This document shows, piece after piece, positions 30,901 to 38,768 of a stretch of DNA of 49,749 nt. Source of the stretch: an uncultured Verrucomicrobiota bacterium (GTDB lineage Bacteria > Verrucomicrobiota > Verrucomicrobiia > Verrucomicrobiales > Akkermansiaceae). The DNA lies in contig CAJXYV010000003.1 of assembly GCA_913063525.1 (NCBI GenBank), positions 1 through 49,749 of the forward strand, given 5' to 3'. Each line of letters starts with the position of its first letter. Position 1 is the stretch's first letter. The notes beneath the pieces were generated by a model. That model searched no databases. It worked only from the letters and a program-made list of their open reading frames with translations, and was not told the origin of the DNA. Both the position numbers and the translations under genes were made by a program.

Positions 30901-33450
30901 AGTGTGACGGTCAATAAAGCCACGCCCACCATCAGCATCGCGCCGACGGCATCAGCGATCACCTACGGCCAAGCACTCTCCAATTCCTCGCTGTCGGGCG
31001 GCACCGCGTCGGTCGCGGGCACCTTCGCGTTCATCACTCCTGCCACCACCCCCAACGCCGGAACTGCGAGCCAAAGCGTGACCTTCACTCCAACGGATTC
31101 GAGCAACTACAATACCGTTACCACAACGACCAGTGTGACCGTCAATAAATCCACGCCCACCGTCAGCGTCGCTCCGACGGCATCAGCGATCACTTACGGC
31201 CAAACGCTATCCAATTCCTCGCTGACGGGCGGCACCGCGTCGGTCGCGGGCTCCTTCGCGTTCACCACTCCTGCCACCACCCCCAACGCAGGAACTGCGA
31301 GCCAGAGCGTGACCTTCACTCCAACGGATTCCATCAATTACAACACCATCACTACCTCGCTCAGCGTGACAGTGAATGAGGGGACTGCAATCTATCAAGT
31401 CACAAACGTTTACTCGGGCGATGGAAGTGAGGACGTGCTTTTCCAAAACGCGGATGGATCGCTTCTCGATGGTGGCATCGTCGCTATTGGTTACTTTCCA
31501 GAAGATTACAGCATTCCAGACAGTTTGAGTCAGGCGAATATCGCGTCAGCCGTGGCCAATTTTACTCCACTCGCATCAGCGTTGTGCGGCGGTTACTCCA
31601 TCAGCCTAGACGGATCGTTCTCTGGTTATGTGGAAGGTGAACAAGTTCCCGGAGAAAACGCCTCCAGCCTGATTGGCCGTCCTCTCTATGTGTTTGTTGG
31701 CAACGCATCCACACTGGCTGCTTCCACTTCGATCGCCATCCACCAAATGGCTGAGTTCGGCCCCAACAATCCACCGTTGGATATTTATTATGGCGCATAC
31801 GTGCTCGACTTCATCGTGGGTGCTCCAGCCCCACTGATCGGACAAGTCGGCACATTCACTGGGATTGCATGGCAAGGGGGAGAAGTTTCTACCTACCAGA
31901 CACTTCAGCTCGCCGGACCGCCACCTGCAACAATCACCACTCCTCCAATGGCTTCGACAATCACCTATGGACAAACCTTAGCGTCTTCCTCGTTGAGCGG
32001 CGGGGTGGGTTCCGTACCCGGAAGTTTTGCATTCTCCACGCCGAGCACGATACCTGGCACGGGCACCTACCTCGCTAGTTACACGTTCATCCCGACGGAC
32101 ACGGTGGCTTACACGAAGACAACGGGCATCATCAGCGTGTTGGTCAATAAGGCCACCCCAACGGTCAGTATCTCACCCACTGCTTCGGCGATCACCTACG
32201 GTCAGGCTCTCTGGAACTCCTCACTGTCGGGCGGCACCGCCTCAGTCGCTGGAACCTTTGCCTTCACGACGTCTGGCACGACTCCCGATGCGGGCACTGT
32301 GAGTCAGAGTGTCGTCTTCTTCCCCACGGATTCAAACAACTACGATACTGCCGCCACCACAGTCAGCGTGACGGTTAACAAGGCTGTGCCCTCCGTCAAT
32401 GCCGCTCCTATGGCCTCAGCGATCACCTACGGGCAAGCGCTCTCCAATTCATCACTCTCGGGCGGTACCGCATCGGTAGCTGGTACATTTAACTTCACAA
32501 CTCCCAGCACCACTCCCAACGCTGGCGCGGCGAACCAAGGCGTGACATTCACGCCCATGGACTCCAGCAACTACAGCACAGTCACCACCACGGCAAGCGT
32601 GACAGTCAACAAGGCCACGCCGACAGTCAGTATCTCACCCACAGCTGAGGCGATTACCTACGGGCAAACTCTCTCCAGTTCCTCTCTATCAGGCGGCACC
32701 GCATCGGTCGCGGGAACCTTCGTTTTCACGAATCCCGTCACGATCCCCGATGCAGGCACGGAAAACCCGAGTGTAACTTTCATCCCCACGGATTTGGACA
32801 ACTATAACACCGCCTCCACTTCAACCAGTTTGACCGTTAATAAGGCCACCGCCACCGTCACGCTGGGCAGCCTTGTCACCACCTACGATGGAACCTCCAA
32901 ATCCGCCACTGCCACCACCACACCAAGCGGTCTAACGGTGAACTTCACCTACGACGGCTCAGCTACGGCGCCGACCAATGCTGGAACTTACTCTGTCGTC
33001 GGAACCATCAGCGATGCCAACTACACGGGCGGTGCCTCAGGTGTTCTGATAATTGCCCAAGCATCCTCGCGCAGTTACAACGCCTGGGTGGGTGAAAAAT
33101 TCACTCCGTCCCAGATTGCCGCCGGTGACTCCGCGGCTACCGCCGACCCCGACCGAGACGGTCTCACCAACCTCGCCGAATACGCGCTCGGCGGCGATCC
33201 TTACGTCTTCACCCCGCAGCCCACAGTCACATCAAACGCCAGCTCGCTGTCGATCACCTTCCAACGCCCCGTGTTGACCAACGACGTCATCTACCGCGCC
33301 GAAAGCTCGTCCGACTTCGCCAACTGGACCGCCCTCACGCTCAACGTGCTCACCACCGGCATCGATCCAGAAACTGTCCGCGCCACCTACACGTATCCGA
33401 ACCCGAATCCACCCAAGAAGCAGTTCATCCGCCTGCGCTTTGAAAAATAG
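24988..33450 (+). CDS. Giant secreted metzincin-domain protein with LamG, autotransporter-associated and MBG-type repeats
   Basis: 2820 aa with a signal peptide (about 1-30, AFA-A). Residues about 35-245 form a metalloprotease-like domain: the zinc motif HELAGHNYGCDH (161-172, HExxHxxGxxH) and a Met-turn candidate Met183 in TVMLHNYC. Next are a LamG-like domain (about 260-470), autotransporter-associated beta-strand repeats (about 480-1055 and 1155-1820; 'GGTLTLEG', 'LTLSGSNTFTGGLSLNSGTLQIGN', 'GSGTLTLTGSSSYTGATTVSAGKL') with an FN3 domain between them (about 1062-1151). Then come eight 'ITYGQ.LS.SSL.GGTASVAG' repeats (about 1825-2620) interrupted at about 2132-2311 by a unique domain, one 'TYDGTSKSATATTTPSGL' MBG unit, and a tail 'DPDRDGLTNLAEYALGG' ending FIRLRFEK. 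No autotransporter beta-barrel is present. It is probably a surface or released adhesin-protease. Confidence 0.9.
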   Translation: MMIPTLKTLVRSAFLASAVVVFLMSGHAFAAAEADLLVAYDQTYPPTVGGSDNVQVLAANAIAGSNLINERCGTGARVRIVGYHQAAQYSYQASSKGGYVGWMANYDSRLADVVDAGNARAADLVAFLCVSTSDGAAAVAQQPGRYSAFDPGQFWSTVVAHELAGHNYGCDHKGGRENPKTVMLHNYCGGGAQAWYSNPNIWLNGTRLLGEGSCLGAAVSGGDNSLLISNNAQGVADRYTRVVTAPNLGNVVQRWAFNQAAGNAPAGTTVTDSVAATLQATVQGNGAIFTGSGLRLPGGASGSNAAYLQLPSGVISKNTNATIEIWASPLSAPNWSRIADFNNGTSNYLTLTSAIGTDITAQRFESKVGGTTVSLDSDLPTTAGVQHLYTITYASTGTATGRWTWYRDGDEVAFLDVAYALSALSDVNNWLGRSAFSADAFANCEYAEVRISNVAMSRDEILANYELGPNRTSASANLTMDDALGSTSFNSAGHWSDGLAPAAGNSYETYNFRLRTPADTVSRTFAGKSLKLSGGCFTWKGTSSNTITVNDLTLSGDCEVLHAGSGTWTLAGNLKVDSDSSMMRAANGPINLTANLTGASTLLCVNNTVTLGGTNTTFSGKIAVGDGRSSSIAIDSEARLGPNPPTLVTDQLTFNRGVITTSGTLVLDDPNRGILFDVNGGTFNVASGTTTLSCPLYSPDLGTSVVAGGIAKGGLGTLILSSPTSTFSGTLCVDTASTTSDDGIVRVVNNQVLANAHNPIYINNNTTGSSRLQIDGSSGGITLTRVSLAGRNGVTPAVQNLGGTNNVGGLTVMAGGTNHIVQSDSGLLNFTGSIYSGATGTQNITFQGSGDIATLSTISELTADLVNVVKIGGGTLTLEGECSHDGTTTLSGGTLRLNGSMTTTTGATTTAVGTTFAGTGTTSSPTRIGGIHAPGNSTNSTGTQTFTGALTYSAAAKLNWSLVANGTAANSSNKVAAQTVTVDAGAAVNLVFNGAGSAVNFTNVYWTQPHSWSVLTATAMGGQFALGTVSTDSAGNSVSSFGSFSLQQTATDVKVNYFPLNATPPSVPTGLSSAASPSMAALAWVAPIGATSYNVKRSSNSGGPYETIATGVIATTFTDTSVTNGTTYYYVITALNPFGESGESAEIFATPHLPATINKASNTTYLNLPGSWTGGILPNAWDTAVWSGLAGANSVTLGSNMSLKGITVATNGGAVSIGAGNTLTVGMGGIDLSAATQNLTLSSGLTIGTGHQVWNVASARTLTLNTGAFTRTAGATLNIQGAGTVASSMTGFTNTNGILGSWATIGTGASTLYATLNAGVIAGLTGTSSAIGWTSTNNNTFNYDVSATAGNLGVSRVANTVRYTGAAASQNYGNSNTTTLTLNGLLNVGTGTLTLTQAGGTSLGQVLIGTNNANELDLIAANAEIAIAIPIMNTGTNAGSVIIAGPNTVTLSGSNTFTGGLSLNSGTLQIGNDSALSSGTLTIYGGAIRATGASRTIANNVVLNGDFTLGRNTAFTGAITLNDNVTITSANPDVLATTTTTFSGIISGSCGLTFTQGANPIGTIALNAANTYSGGTTLAAGNLQLGNASGFGATTGALIVNGGTLNLNAFSPTVGTLSGTGGIIVNQATGTSTLTSQSVASATFAGSLQNGAAGQVLSLTKKGSGTLTLTGSSSYTGATTVSAGKLCVTGSLSATTTTVAVGATLGGSGSIAGAVTCNGILAPGVSTETLTLGSGLVLTSTSTLDYELGTTSDRTVVTGNLTLDGTVNVTAGAGFAAETYTLITYTGTLTNNTLNVGTLPAGFAATVNTATTGQINLVVTSTKTTPTITVVPTATAITYGQTLSNSSLTGGTASVAGTFAFTAPNTTLNAGTASQSVTFTPTDSTNYDTVTTTTSVTVNKATPTISVAPTASAITYGQALSSSSLTGGTASVAGFFAFTTPATTPNAGTASQSMTFTPTDSSNYNTVTTTTSVTVNKATPTISIAPTASAITYGQALSNSSLSGGTASVAGTFAFITPATTPNAGTASQSVTFTPTDSSNYNTVTTTTSVTVNKSTPTVSVAPTASAITYGQTLSNSSLTGGTASVAGSFAFTTPATTPNAGTASQSVTFTPTDSINYNTITTSLSVTVNEGTAIYQVTNVYSGDGSEDVLFQNADGSLLDGGIVAIGYFPEDYSIPDSLSQANIASAVANFTPLASALCGGYSISLDGSFSGYVEGEQVPGENASSLIGRPLYVFVGNASTLAASTSIAIHQMAEFGPNNPPLDIYYGAYVLDFIVGAPAPLIGQVGTFTGIAWQGGEVSTYQTLQLAGPPPATITTPPMASTITYGQTLASSSLSGGVGSVPGSFAFSTPSTIPGTGTYLASYTFIPTDTVAYTKTTGIISVLVNKATPTVSISPTASAITYGQALWNSSLSGGTASVAGTFAFTTSGTTPDAGTVSQSVVFFPTDSNNYDTAATTVSVTVNKAVPSVNAAPMASAITYGQALSNSSLSGGTASVAGTFNFTTPSTTPNAGAANQGVTFTPMDSSNYSTVTTTASVTVNKATPTVSISPTAEAITYGQTLSSSSLSGGTASVAGTFVFTNPVTIPDAGTENPSVTFIPTDLDNYNTASTSTSLTVNKATATVTLGSLVTTYDGTSKSATATTTPSGLTVNFTYDGSATAPTNAGTYSVVGTISDANYTGGASGVLIIAQASSRSYNAWVGEKFTPSQIAAGDSAATADPDRDGLTNLAEYALGGDPYVFTPQPTVTSNASSLSITFQRPVLTNDVIYRAESSSDFANWTALTLNVLTTGIDPETVRATYTYPNPNPPKKQFIRLRFEK
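30460..31383 (+). repeat. 231-bp tandem coding repeats (MBG-type), first block
   Basis: Four consecutive copies with a period of exactly 231 bp (77 codons), boundaries at about 30460, 30691, 30922 and 31153, highly similar at DNA level. A second, more diverged block of four copies lies at about 31930-32850 after a non-repetitive insertion. High nucleotide identity points to recent expansion or gene conversion within the first block. Confidence 0.9.
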
Positions 33451-33594
33451 TCGGTTCGTCATTCGTATTGTTCGCAGATGTTTTTACGGGTCCCTCATCT
33501 CCGTGCAAGTGGGCGACGTGAATTCGGTCAGTGCGAATCCGAAGCGATTTATCAGACTTCAAGTGCGACACTGACACCCCCGCCCCGGATCAAA

Positions 33595-34695
33595 TCACAG
33601 CCACTTCATCCGCTTGAAGATGATCAGCTGAACCACCGCGATCACGGCCATGATGGCCATCACGTCGATGTAGCCATGCGGCAGATAGAGTTCCGGCATG
33701 TTGTAGGGCAGCTTCCGCCCGTCCGCGGTTTGCGGCGCGAAGTTCATGCCGTACACCCCCGCGATGAAAGTCAGCGGGATGAAAATCGAGGTGATCACCG
33801 TCAGCACTCGCATCACCTCGTTGGTCCGCAGGCCGACGCTGGAGTGGTAGAGTTCCATCAGACCGGAGGTCAGTTCCTTGTAACTCTCCACCAAATCCAT
33901 CAGCTGCACGGTGTGGTCGTAGCAGTCGCGCAGGAAAATCTTCGACGGCGTGGTGATGTAGCCCGATGTGTCGTGCAGCAAGCCATTGATCACGTCGCGC
34001 AATGGCCAGACAAAGCGGCGCATCTGCGTCAGGCTACGCTTATAGTCGTGCAAGATGACGAGCATCTCGCGTGACGGCTTTTCTAGCAGGTCGGTTTCCA
34101 GCTCCTCGATCGCCGTGCCGACGTCTTCGAGCACCGGGTAGTAGTGGTCGATGATCGAATCGAGCAACGCGTAGGTGAGATAGTCCGCCTTCGACTTGCG
34201 GATCGAGCCGCGACCCGAGCGGATGCGCTCGCGCACCGGTTCGAAGACGTCGTACTCGGCCTCCTCCTGCACGGTGATGAGGAAGTTTTTGCCGAGAAAA
34301 AAGCTCACCTGCTCGCCGCGGATCGCGCGGCTATTATCCTGATAGACCATCTGCGCGATGATAAACAGGTAGTCGGGCGACTGCTCAACCTTCGGCCGTT
34401 GGCCGGTGTTGAGCACGTCTTCGAGCGCCAGCGGGTGGAGGTGGAATTTTTCGCCCAGAATCTTCAGCGCCTCCACATCGCCGAGCCCGTCAATGTTGAT
34501 CCACGTCACCTTGCGGTTGTCCAGATGCGCTGCCAATTCTTCCAGATCCACCACCTCGCGCTCCTCCAGCGAATCCCGATCGTACTCGATGATCTGGATC
34601 TCCGGCTTGCGGATCTGGCCATCGACCAGATGGGGCAGCAGCGTGGCGGGCGATGATCCCGGCGGGCCGTGGCGTTTGGCGAACATACTCGCCAT
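33595..34695 (-). CDS. corA: CorA-type magnesium/cobalt transporter
   Basis: 366 aa from the ATG at 34695; ATGs at 34743 and 34686 are also in frame, and no Shine-Dalgarno sequence decides among them. CorA proteins are pentameric channels in the inner membrane that import Mg2+ (some carry Co2+ or Zn2+). The large cytoplasmic domain is followed by two membrane helices; the selectivity motif GMN is at 316-318 (GVYGMNF). Other family segments are 'HPLALEDVLNTGQRPKVEQ', 'DYLTYALLDSIIDHYYPVLE' and the basic C-terminal end 'IIFKRMKWL'. It is convergent with the giant protein gene, with 144 bp between them and no clear terminator. Confidence 0.95.
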   Translation of the reverse strand: MASMFAKRHGPPGSSPATLLPHLVDGQIRKPEIQIIEYDRDSLEEREVVDLEELAAHLDNRKVTWINIDGLGDVEALKILGEKFHLHPLALEDVLNTGQRPKVEQSPDYLFIIAQMVYQDNSRAIRGEQVSFFLGKNFLITVQEEAEYDVFEPVRERIRSGRGSIRKSKADYLTYALLDSIIDHYYPVLEDVGTAIEELETDLLEKPSREMLVILHDYKRSLTQMRRFVWPLRDVINGLLHDTSGYITTPSKIFLRDCYDHTVQLMDLVESYKELTSGLMELYHSSVGLRTNEVMRVLTVITSIFIPLTFIAGVYGMNFAPQTADGRKLPYNMPELYLPHGYIDVMAIMAVIAVVQLIIFKRMKWL

Positions 34696-34815
34696 GTTAG
34701 CCAGCGCGCCCGCCGAAGCAAGCCGCCGAACGTGCGCGTTCAAAACGCTAGATCAAATCGCCTCCACAGCGGCGATGATGGCGCGTTTCGGCTTCGGCCA
34801 GCCCCGCATAAAGGG

Positions 34816-35667
34816 TCACAGAACTTCCTGAACAAAGCGCTCTTTCTCGAAGATCGCAAACGCCTCGGGCTCCTCGCCCGTGCCGATGAATCGCGGCGCG
34901 ATGCCCAGCTGCTCGTGGATCGTTACCGCGATCCCGCCCTTGCCGGAACCATCGAGTTTGGTCACGATCAAGCCGTCAAGCGGACTCGCCTTGTGAAATT
35001 CCTTCGCTTGGTTGAGCGCATTCGAGCCGGTCGTGGCATCGACCACCAGCAAGGTCAGGTGCGGCGCAGTTTCGTCCTGCTTGGCCAGCGTGCGGCGGAT
35101 TTTGCCCAGCTCCTCCATCAGATTGTGGCGCGTGTGGATCCGCCCGGCAGTGTCGCAAATCAAAAATTCCGTGCCTGCGGCGATCGCCTTCTGGTGCGCG
35201 CTGAAACACACCGACGATGGGTCGGCATTCGGGCTGCCCTTGACCACCGGCAGGTTCAGCCGCTCGCCCCACCGCTGGAGTTGCTCCACTGCCGCCGCGC
35301 GAAAGGTGTCCGCCGCGGCCATGATCACCGAGTGGCCGCGCTTTTGAAGCCACAGACCGAGCTTGGCGGAGGATGTCGTCTTGCCCGTGCCATTCACGCC
35401 CACCACCAGAATCACAAACGGCTTGCCGTCGGCACGCGGCGCGGGTGGCGGAGAATCGGCGGGCAAACGCTTGGCCAGATGGCGGCGAGTCGTCGCCACC
35501 ACATCGTCGGCGGAAATGTCACGGCCCAGATCGCGCAGCTCGTCGAGAATCGCCGTCGTCTGGCGGATGCCGAGATCCGCGCTGATCAGGTCGGACTCCA
35601 GCTCGTCCCAATCAATTTCCGCGCGGTTGGTGATCTTGTTGAAGAGAGATTTGAAAAAGCCAGCCAT
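34816..35667 (-). CDS. ftsY: Signal recognition particle receptor FtsY
   Basis: 283 aa. FtsY is the GTPase that docks SRP-ribosome complexes at the membrane. N domain about 1-78, then the NG GTPase: P-loop GVNGTGKTT (90-98), 'DTFRAAAVEQLQRW', 'DTAGRIHTRHNLMEEL', 'TKLDGSGKGG' and the closing 'GIAPRFIGTGEEPEAFAIF'. The acidic A domain found in enterobacterial FtsY is absent, as in many other phyla; the start MAGFFKSLFNKI forms a short amphipathic, membrane-binding helix. It is divergent from the methyltransferase gene and has corA downstream on the same strand. Confidence 0.96.
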   Translation of the reverse strand: MAGFFKSLFNKITNRAEIDWDELESDLISADLGIRQTTAILDELRDLGRDISADDVVATTRRHLAKRLPADSPPPAPRADGKPFVILVVGVNGTGKTTSSAKLGLWLQKRGHSVIMAAADTFRAAAVEQLQRWGERLNLPVVKGSPNADPSSVCFSAHQKAIAAGTEFLICDTAGRIHTRHNLMEELGKIRRTLAKQDETAPHLTLLVVDATTGSNALNQAKEFHKASPLDGLIVTKLDGSGKGGIAVTIHEQLGIAPRFIGTGEEPEAFAIFEKERFVQEVL

Positions 35668-35790
35668 GGGGATAGCCCGAGACTAACCGAAGGACGAGAC
35701 AGGTCAATGGGATTGAAGTCCGCGCGAACTTTGCCGCAGTCATCACAAATGCACGCAAACCCAAAGCGCGGGATTGCGCGGCGGCGAGCG

Positions 35791-36447
35791 ATGAGCGATC
35801 TTGGCCTCATGACGGACTGGGAACAACGCTATCAGCTGGGCGACACACCATGGGAAAAGGGAATGGCAGCCCCGCCCTTGCAAGAGGTGCTGGCAAAAAG
35901 CGCGGACTGGGGCGCTGGGCCGATCCTGGTGCCAGGCTGCGGACTCGGCCACGATGTGCGGGCGCTGGCGACTCTGGGAGTTCCGATCGTCGGCCTGGAC
36001 CTTTCGCAAACGGCGGTGGAGCGGGCGCAGGAATTTCCGCAAGTGAGCAATGAAGTCTACGAAGTGGGGAATTTCCTCGATCCGGCATGGCGGGCGGTGC
36101 GGAAGTTTTCGGCGCTGTGGGAGCACACCTGCTTTTGTGCGATCGACCCCAGCGAACGCGACCGTTACGCCGAAGCCGTCGCGGACTGCCTCATCGATGG
36201 CGGGCTACTGGCGGGCGTGTTTTTCCTGACACCGTTCGATCCCGGCGAAGACGCCAGCGGCCCGCCGTTTGCGACAACGGTGGAGGAGCTGGAAACACGG
36301 TTTGCGCCGTGGTTCGAACGCATCGATGCGTGGGTGCCCACCCATGCCTACCCCGGCCGGGAGTCCCGCGAGTGGATCGGGCTATTCCGCAAGCTGCCCA
36401 TGCTCGAGATCGCGCGGATGGAGCAGAACATAGGCACCGACCACTGA
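35791..36447 (+). CDS. TPMT-family SAM-dependent methyltransferase
   Basis: 218 aa from ATG 35791 (MSDLGLMTDWEQRYQLGDTPWEKG); ATG 35809 is an alternative six codons later. The frame stays open leftwards to 34669, but that part is only the antisense of ftsY. The fold is a Rossmann methyltransferase of the thiopurine methyltransferase family: 'WEQRYQLGDTPWEKG', SAM motif I 'ILVPGCGLGHDVRALA', 'VGLDLSQTAVERA', 'WEHTCFCAIDPSERDRYAEAV' and 'FFLTPFDPGED'. Family members methylate thiols, selenium or tellurium compounds, or halides. The substrate is unknown here. Confidence 0.88.
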   Translation: MSDLGLMTDWEQRYQLGDTPWEKGMAAPPLQEVLAKSADWGAGPILVPGCGLGHDVRALATLGVPIVGLDLSQTAVERAQEFPQVSNEVYEVGNFLDPAWRAVRKFSALWEHTCFCAIDPSERDRYAEAVADCLIDGGLLAGVFFLTPFDPGEDASGPPFATTVEELETRFAPWFERIDAWVPTHAYPGRESREWIGLFRKLPMLEIARMEQNIGTDH

Positions 36448-36469
36448 CACGGCTTTCATGCCGCCCCCA

Positions 36470-37441
36470 TCAAGAACGCGACGCAGCGGAAAACACGATG
36501 AATGGAACCAGCAGTGCCACATCCGCCAGTACTCGCAGGGCATCCATCTGCAGCCGCGCCCGCACCCGATTGAGAACATGCAACAGCGCCGCCCCCGTTA
36601 GGATGGCATAGAAAAACGGCCGCGTGGTGAGCTCGTGATCCTGCAAGGCAAAGACCAACGATGCTCCGCCTAACAGCGTCAGCGGCAATGTCAGCGATAG
36701 CTCGTCAGTCGCCTTGGCCTCCGGATCCGATGAGCGGTTGGCGTGCTCCCACAGATCAATCGCCGAAATATTGAGAACACACAAAACCGCAAAACAAATC
36801 AGCTCGCGCGATTGGAGCAACTCCCACCAATCAAAACCGGTAAAGACAAAGGCAATCATCGCCGTGCCATAGGCAAACGCGAGACCCGCGAGCACGTTTT
36901 TGGCATACGGGATGTCATCAGGCCCCTGTGTCGAGAAGATCGATAACGCAAAAAAACCCGCGATCAACATGCCGCCAGCAATGGCGTAGCCATAGATCGA
37001 CACCGGCATTCCCTTGATCACAAAGAGCAAGGCAAGCGCGCTGGCCATCACCGCCACGCGCCGGAAGCGGCGCTGATGCCTGCGGTGAAACTCATGGCGC
37101 GCCTCCAGTTTGCCGACGATCGCCCCTTGCATCGATGCGTCTAACAAGCGATCCGTGACGTAAATCACCCACACCACCAGGCCGAGCGAGGCGTAGGCGA
37201 CCCAAGGCAAATACTGGACGCGCCAAGTCTTTGCGAAAATATACAGCCACGAAACAGCAACCAGCGGAGCATCTAGACTCAACAAGTTAGGAATAAGCCA
37301 AAGCGGCCGATGATGCTTAGCTGGCACGACCCGAAGAACATCCCCGAGCCGCCCAGTGATGGCAAGCTCATTGCGCGGCTTCGAACAACACGATGCGCCT
37401 GATAGGAAGAAAATTCCCGCAATGGGAGCTTCAGCGCCCAC
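36470..37441 (-). CDS. Multi-pass membrane protein, UbiA-like prenyltransferase superfamily (tentative)
   Basis: 323 aa with about eight hydrophobic segments. The pair of Asp-rich loops expected of UbiA-type prenyltransferases is suggested by 'YVTDRLLDA' (about 94-102) and 'DLWEHANRSSDPEAKATDEL' (about 228-247), each after a membrane helix, but neither is a classical NDxxDxxxD. The start is uncertain: the first 35 residues after the ATG at 37441 look non-conserved, and translation may begin further in. Function unknown. It ends convergently on the methyltransferase gene (22 bp apart). Confidence 0.6.
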   Translation of the reverse strand: MGAEAPIAGIFFLSGASCCSKPRNELAITGRLGDVLRVVPAKHHRPLWLIPNLLSLDAPLVAVSWLYIFAKTWRVQYLPWVAYASLGLVVWVIYVTDRLLDASMQGAIVGKLEARHEFHRRHQRRFRRVAVMASALALLFVIKGMPVSIYGYAIAGGMLIAGFFALSIFSTQGPDDIPYAKNVLAGLAFAYGTAMIAFVFTGFDWWELLQSRELICFAVLCVLNISAIDLWEHANRSSDPEAKATDELSLTLPLTLLGGASLVFALQDHELTTRPFFYAILTGAALLHVLNRVRARLQMDALRVLADVALLVPFIVFSAASRS

Positions 37442-37532
37442 CTCGCTTTTTGCTTTTCGTGGATCCTATCTTCGAATCGAGGAACCAATCCCCAGCCTTT
37501 GCGGCGGGGAAATTCCATGATACATTCGCTGC

Positions 37533-38627
37533 TTGCTGATTTACCTGCACATCCCCTTCTGCCACCGCGTCTGCCCCTACTGCTCGTTTTACAAGCACAC
37601 CCCGGGCGCCACGCCCATCGGCACCTTTGTCGATGCCCTTGTCGCGGAAACGAAACAACGCCTCGCCCAAACGGCCGAAGCCCCGCGCACGATCTACCTC
37701 GGCGGCGGCACCCCCAGCATGCTTTCCCCCAGCCTCCTCTCGCGCCTCTTCGCCGGACTCCACACGTCGATCGACTTTTCAAAACTCGATGAAGTCACAC
37801 TCGAAGCCAACCCCGCCACCTTCGACGCCGCCAAAGCCCGCCTCTTTCGCGAGCTCGGCGTCACCCGCGTCTCGCTCGGCATCCAGTCATTCACCCCGCA
37901 TGTCCTGGAAATCCTCGGCCGCGAACACTCCGTCGAACAAGCCAGCGAAGCCGTCGCCATCCTCCGCGCCGCCGGCATCCCCTCGATCAACATCGACCTG
38001 ATGTTCTCCATCCCCGGCCAATCCAAGGCCGACTGGGAAGCCACCCTGCGCCACGCCATCGCCCTGCGGCCCGACCACATTTCCGCCTACAACCTCACCT
38101 ACGAAGAAGACACCGCCTTCTTCGAATCCCTCCGCCGCGGCGAAATGCGCGAAAACGAAGACCACGACGCCGAGTTTTTCCACCTCGCCGACGAACTCCT
38201 CACCGCCGCCGGATTCGACCACTACGAAACCTCCAACTACGCCCAGCCCGGCCACCACTCCACCCACAACCGCGGCTACTGGCGCGGCGAAGACTACCTC
38301 GGCCTCGGCCCCTCCGCCGTCTCCACCCTCGGCGGCACCCGCTGGAAAAACATCCCCGACACCGCCCGCTACGTCGCCCAAGTCCAGTCCGTCGGCCACG
38401 CCCTCAGCGAGTCCGAAACCCTCGACGCCGAAGCCCGCCGCCTCGAACGCATCGCCCTCGGCCTGCGCACCTGCGACGGCATCCCGCTCGACCTGCTCGC
38501 CCCCGAAGCCCGCCAGCGCGCCGCCCACTTCGCCGCCGAAGGCCTCGCCCGCATCGCAGACGACCGCCTCATCCTCATCCACCACGGCCGCGCCTTGGTG
38601 GACCCGATCGCCGCAGAGCTGGTTTAG
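37533..38627 (+). CDS. hemW: HemW-like radical SAM protein (haem chaperone family)
   Basis: 364 aa beginning at a TTG codon (37533, LIYLHIPFC); no in-frame ATG or GTG precedes the conserved start, so TTG use appears real. The radical SAM cluster motif is Cys10, Cys14, Cys17 (CHRVCPYC). Also seen are 'IYLGGGTPSMLSP', 'EANPATF', 'GVTRVSLGIQSF', 'NIDLMFSIPGQ' and the C-terminal winged-helix region with 'HYETSNYAQPGHHSTHNRGYW'. HemW is related to oxygen-independent coproporphyrinogen oxidase HemN but lacks the fourth motif cysteine and acts in haem trafficking. The gene is strongly C-rich at third codon positions compared with neighbours. Confidence 0.92.
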   Translation: MLIYLHIPFCHRVCPYCSFYKHTPGATPIGTFVDALVAETKQRLAQTAEAPRTIYLGGGTPSMLSPSLLSRLFAGLHTSIDFSKLDEVTLEANPATFDAAKARLFRELGVTRVSLGIQSFTPHVLEILGREHSVEQASEAVAILRAAGIPSINIDLMFSIPGQSKADWEATLRHAIALRPDHISAYNLTYEEDTAFFESLRRGEMRENEDHDAEFFHLADELLTAAGFDHYETSNYAQPGHHSTHNRGYWRGEDYLGLGPSAVSTLGGTRWKNIPDTARYVAQVQSVGHALSESETLDAEARRLERIALGLRTCDGIPLDLLAPEARQRAAHFAAEGLARIADDRLILIHHGRALVDPIAAELV

Positions 38628-38768
38628 AGTCTGATAGGACCGATGGCTTTCATATCCTTACACCGCGCAAGTCCCGTCTCCCGCCAGATTCCTTTTGCGT
38701 TAAATCGAATCGTTTAAAATACCAAAACTCCTCTTGTCGTGGCGTGCGTAAGTTGCCAGCGTCTTGTC

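Noticed and set aside
34669-35790. Leftward extension of the methyltransferase frame
   Set aside because: It is antisense to ftsY; the methyltransferase homology only begins at MTDWEQRYQLGDTPWEKG.
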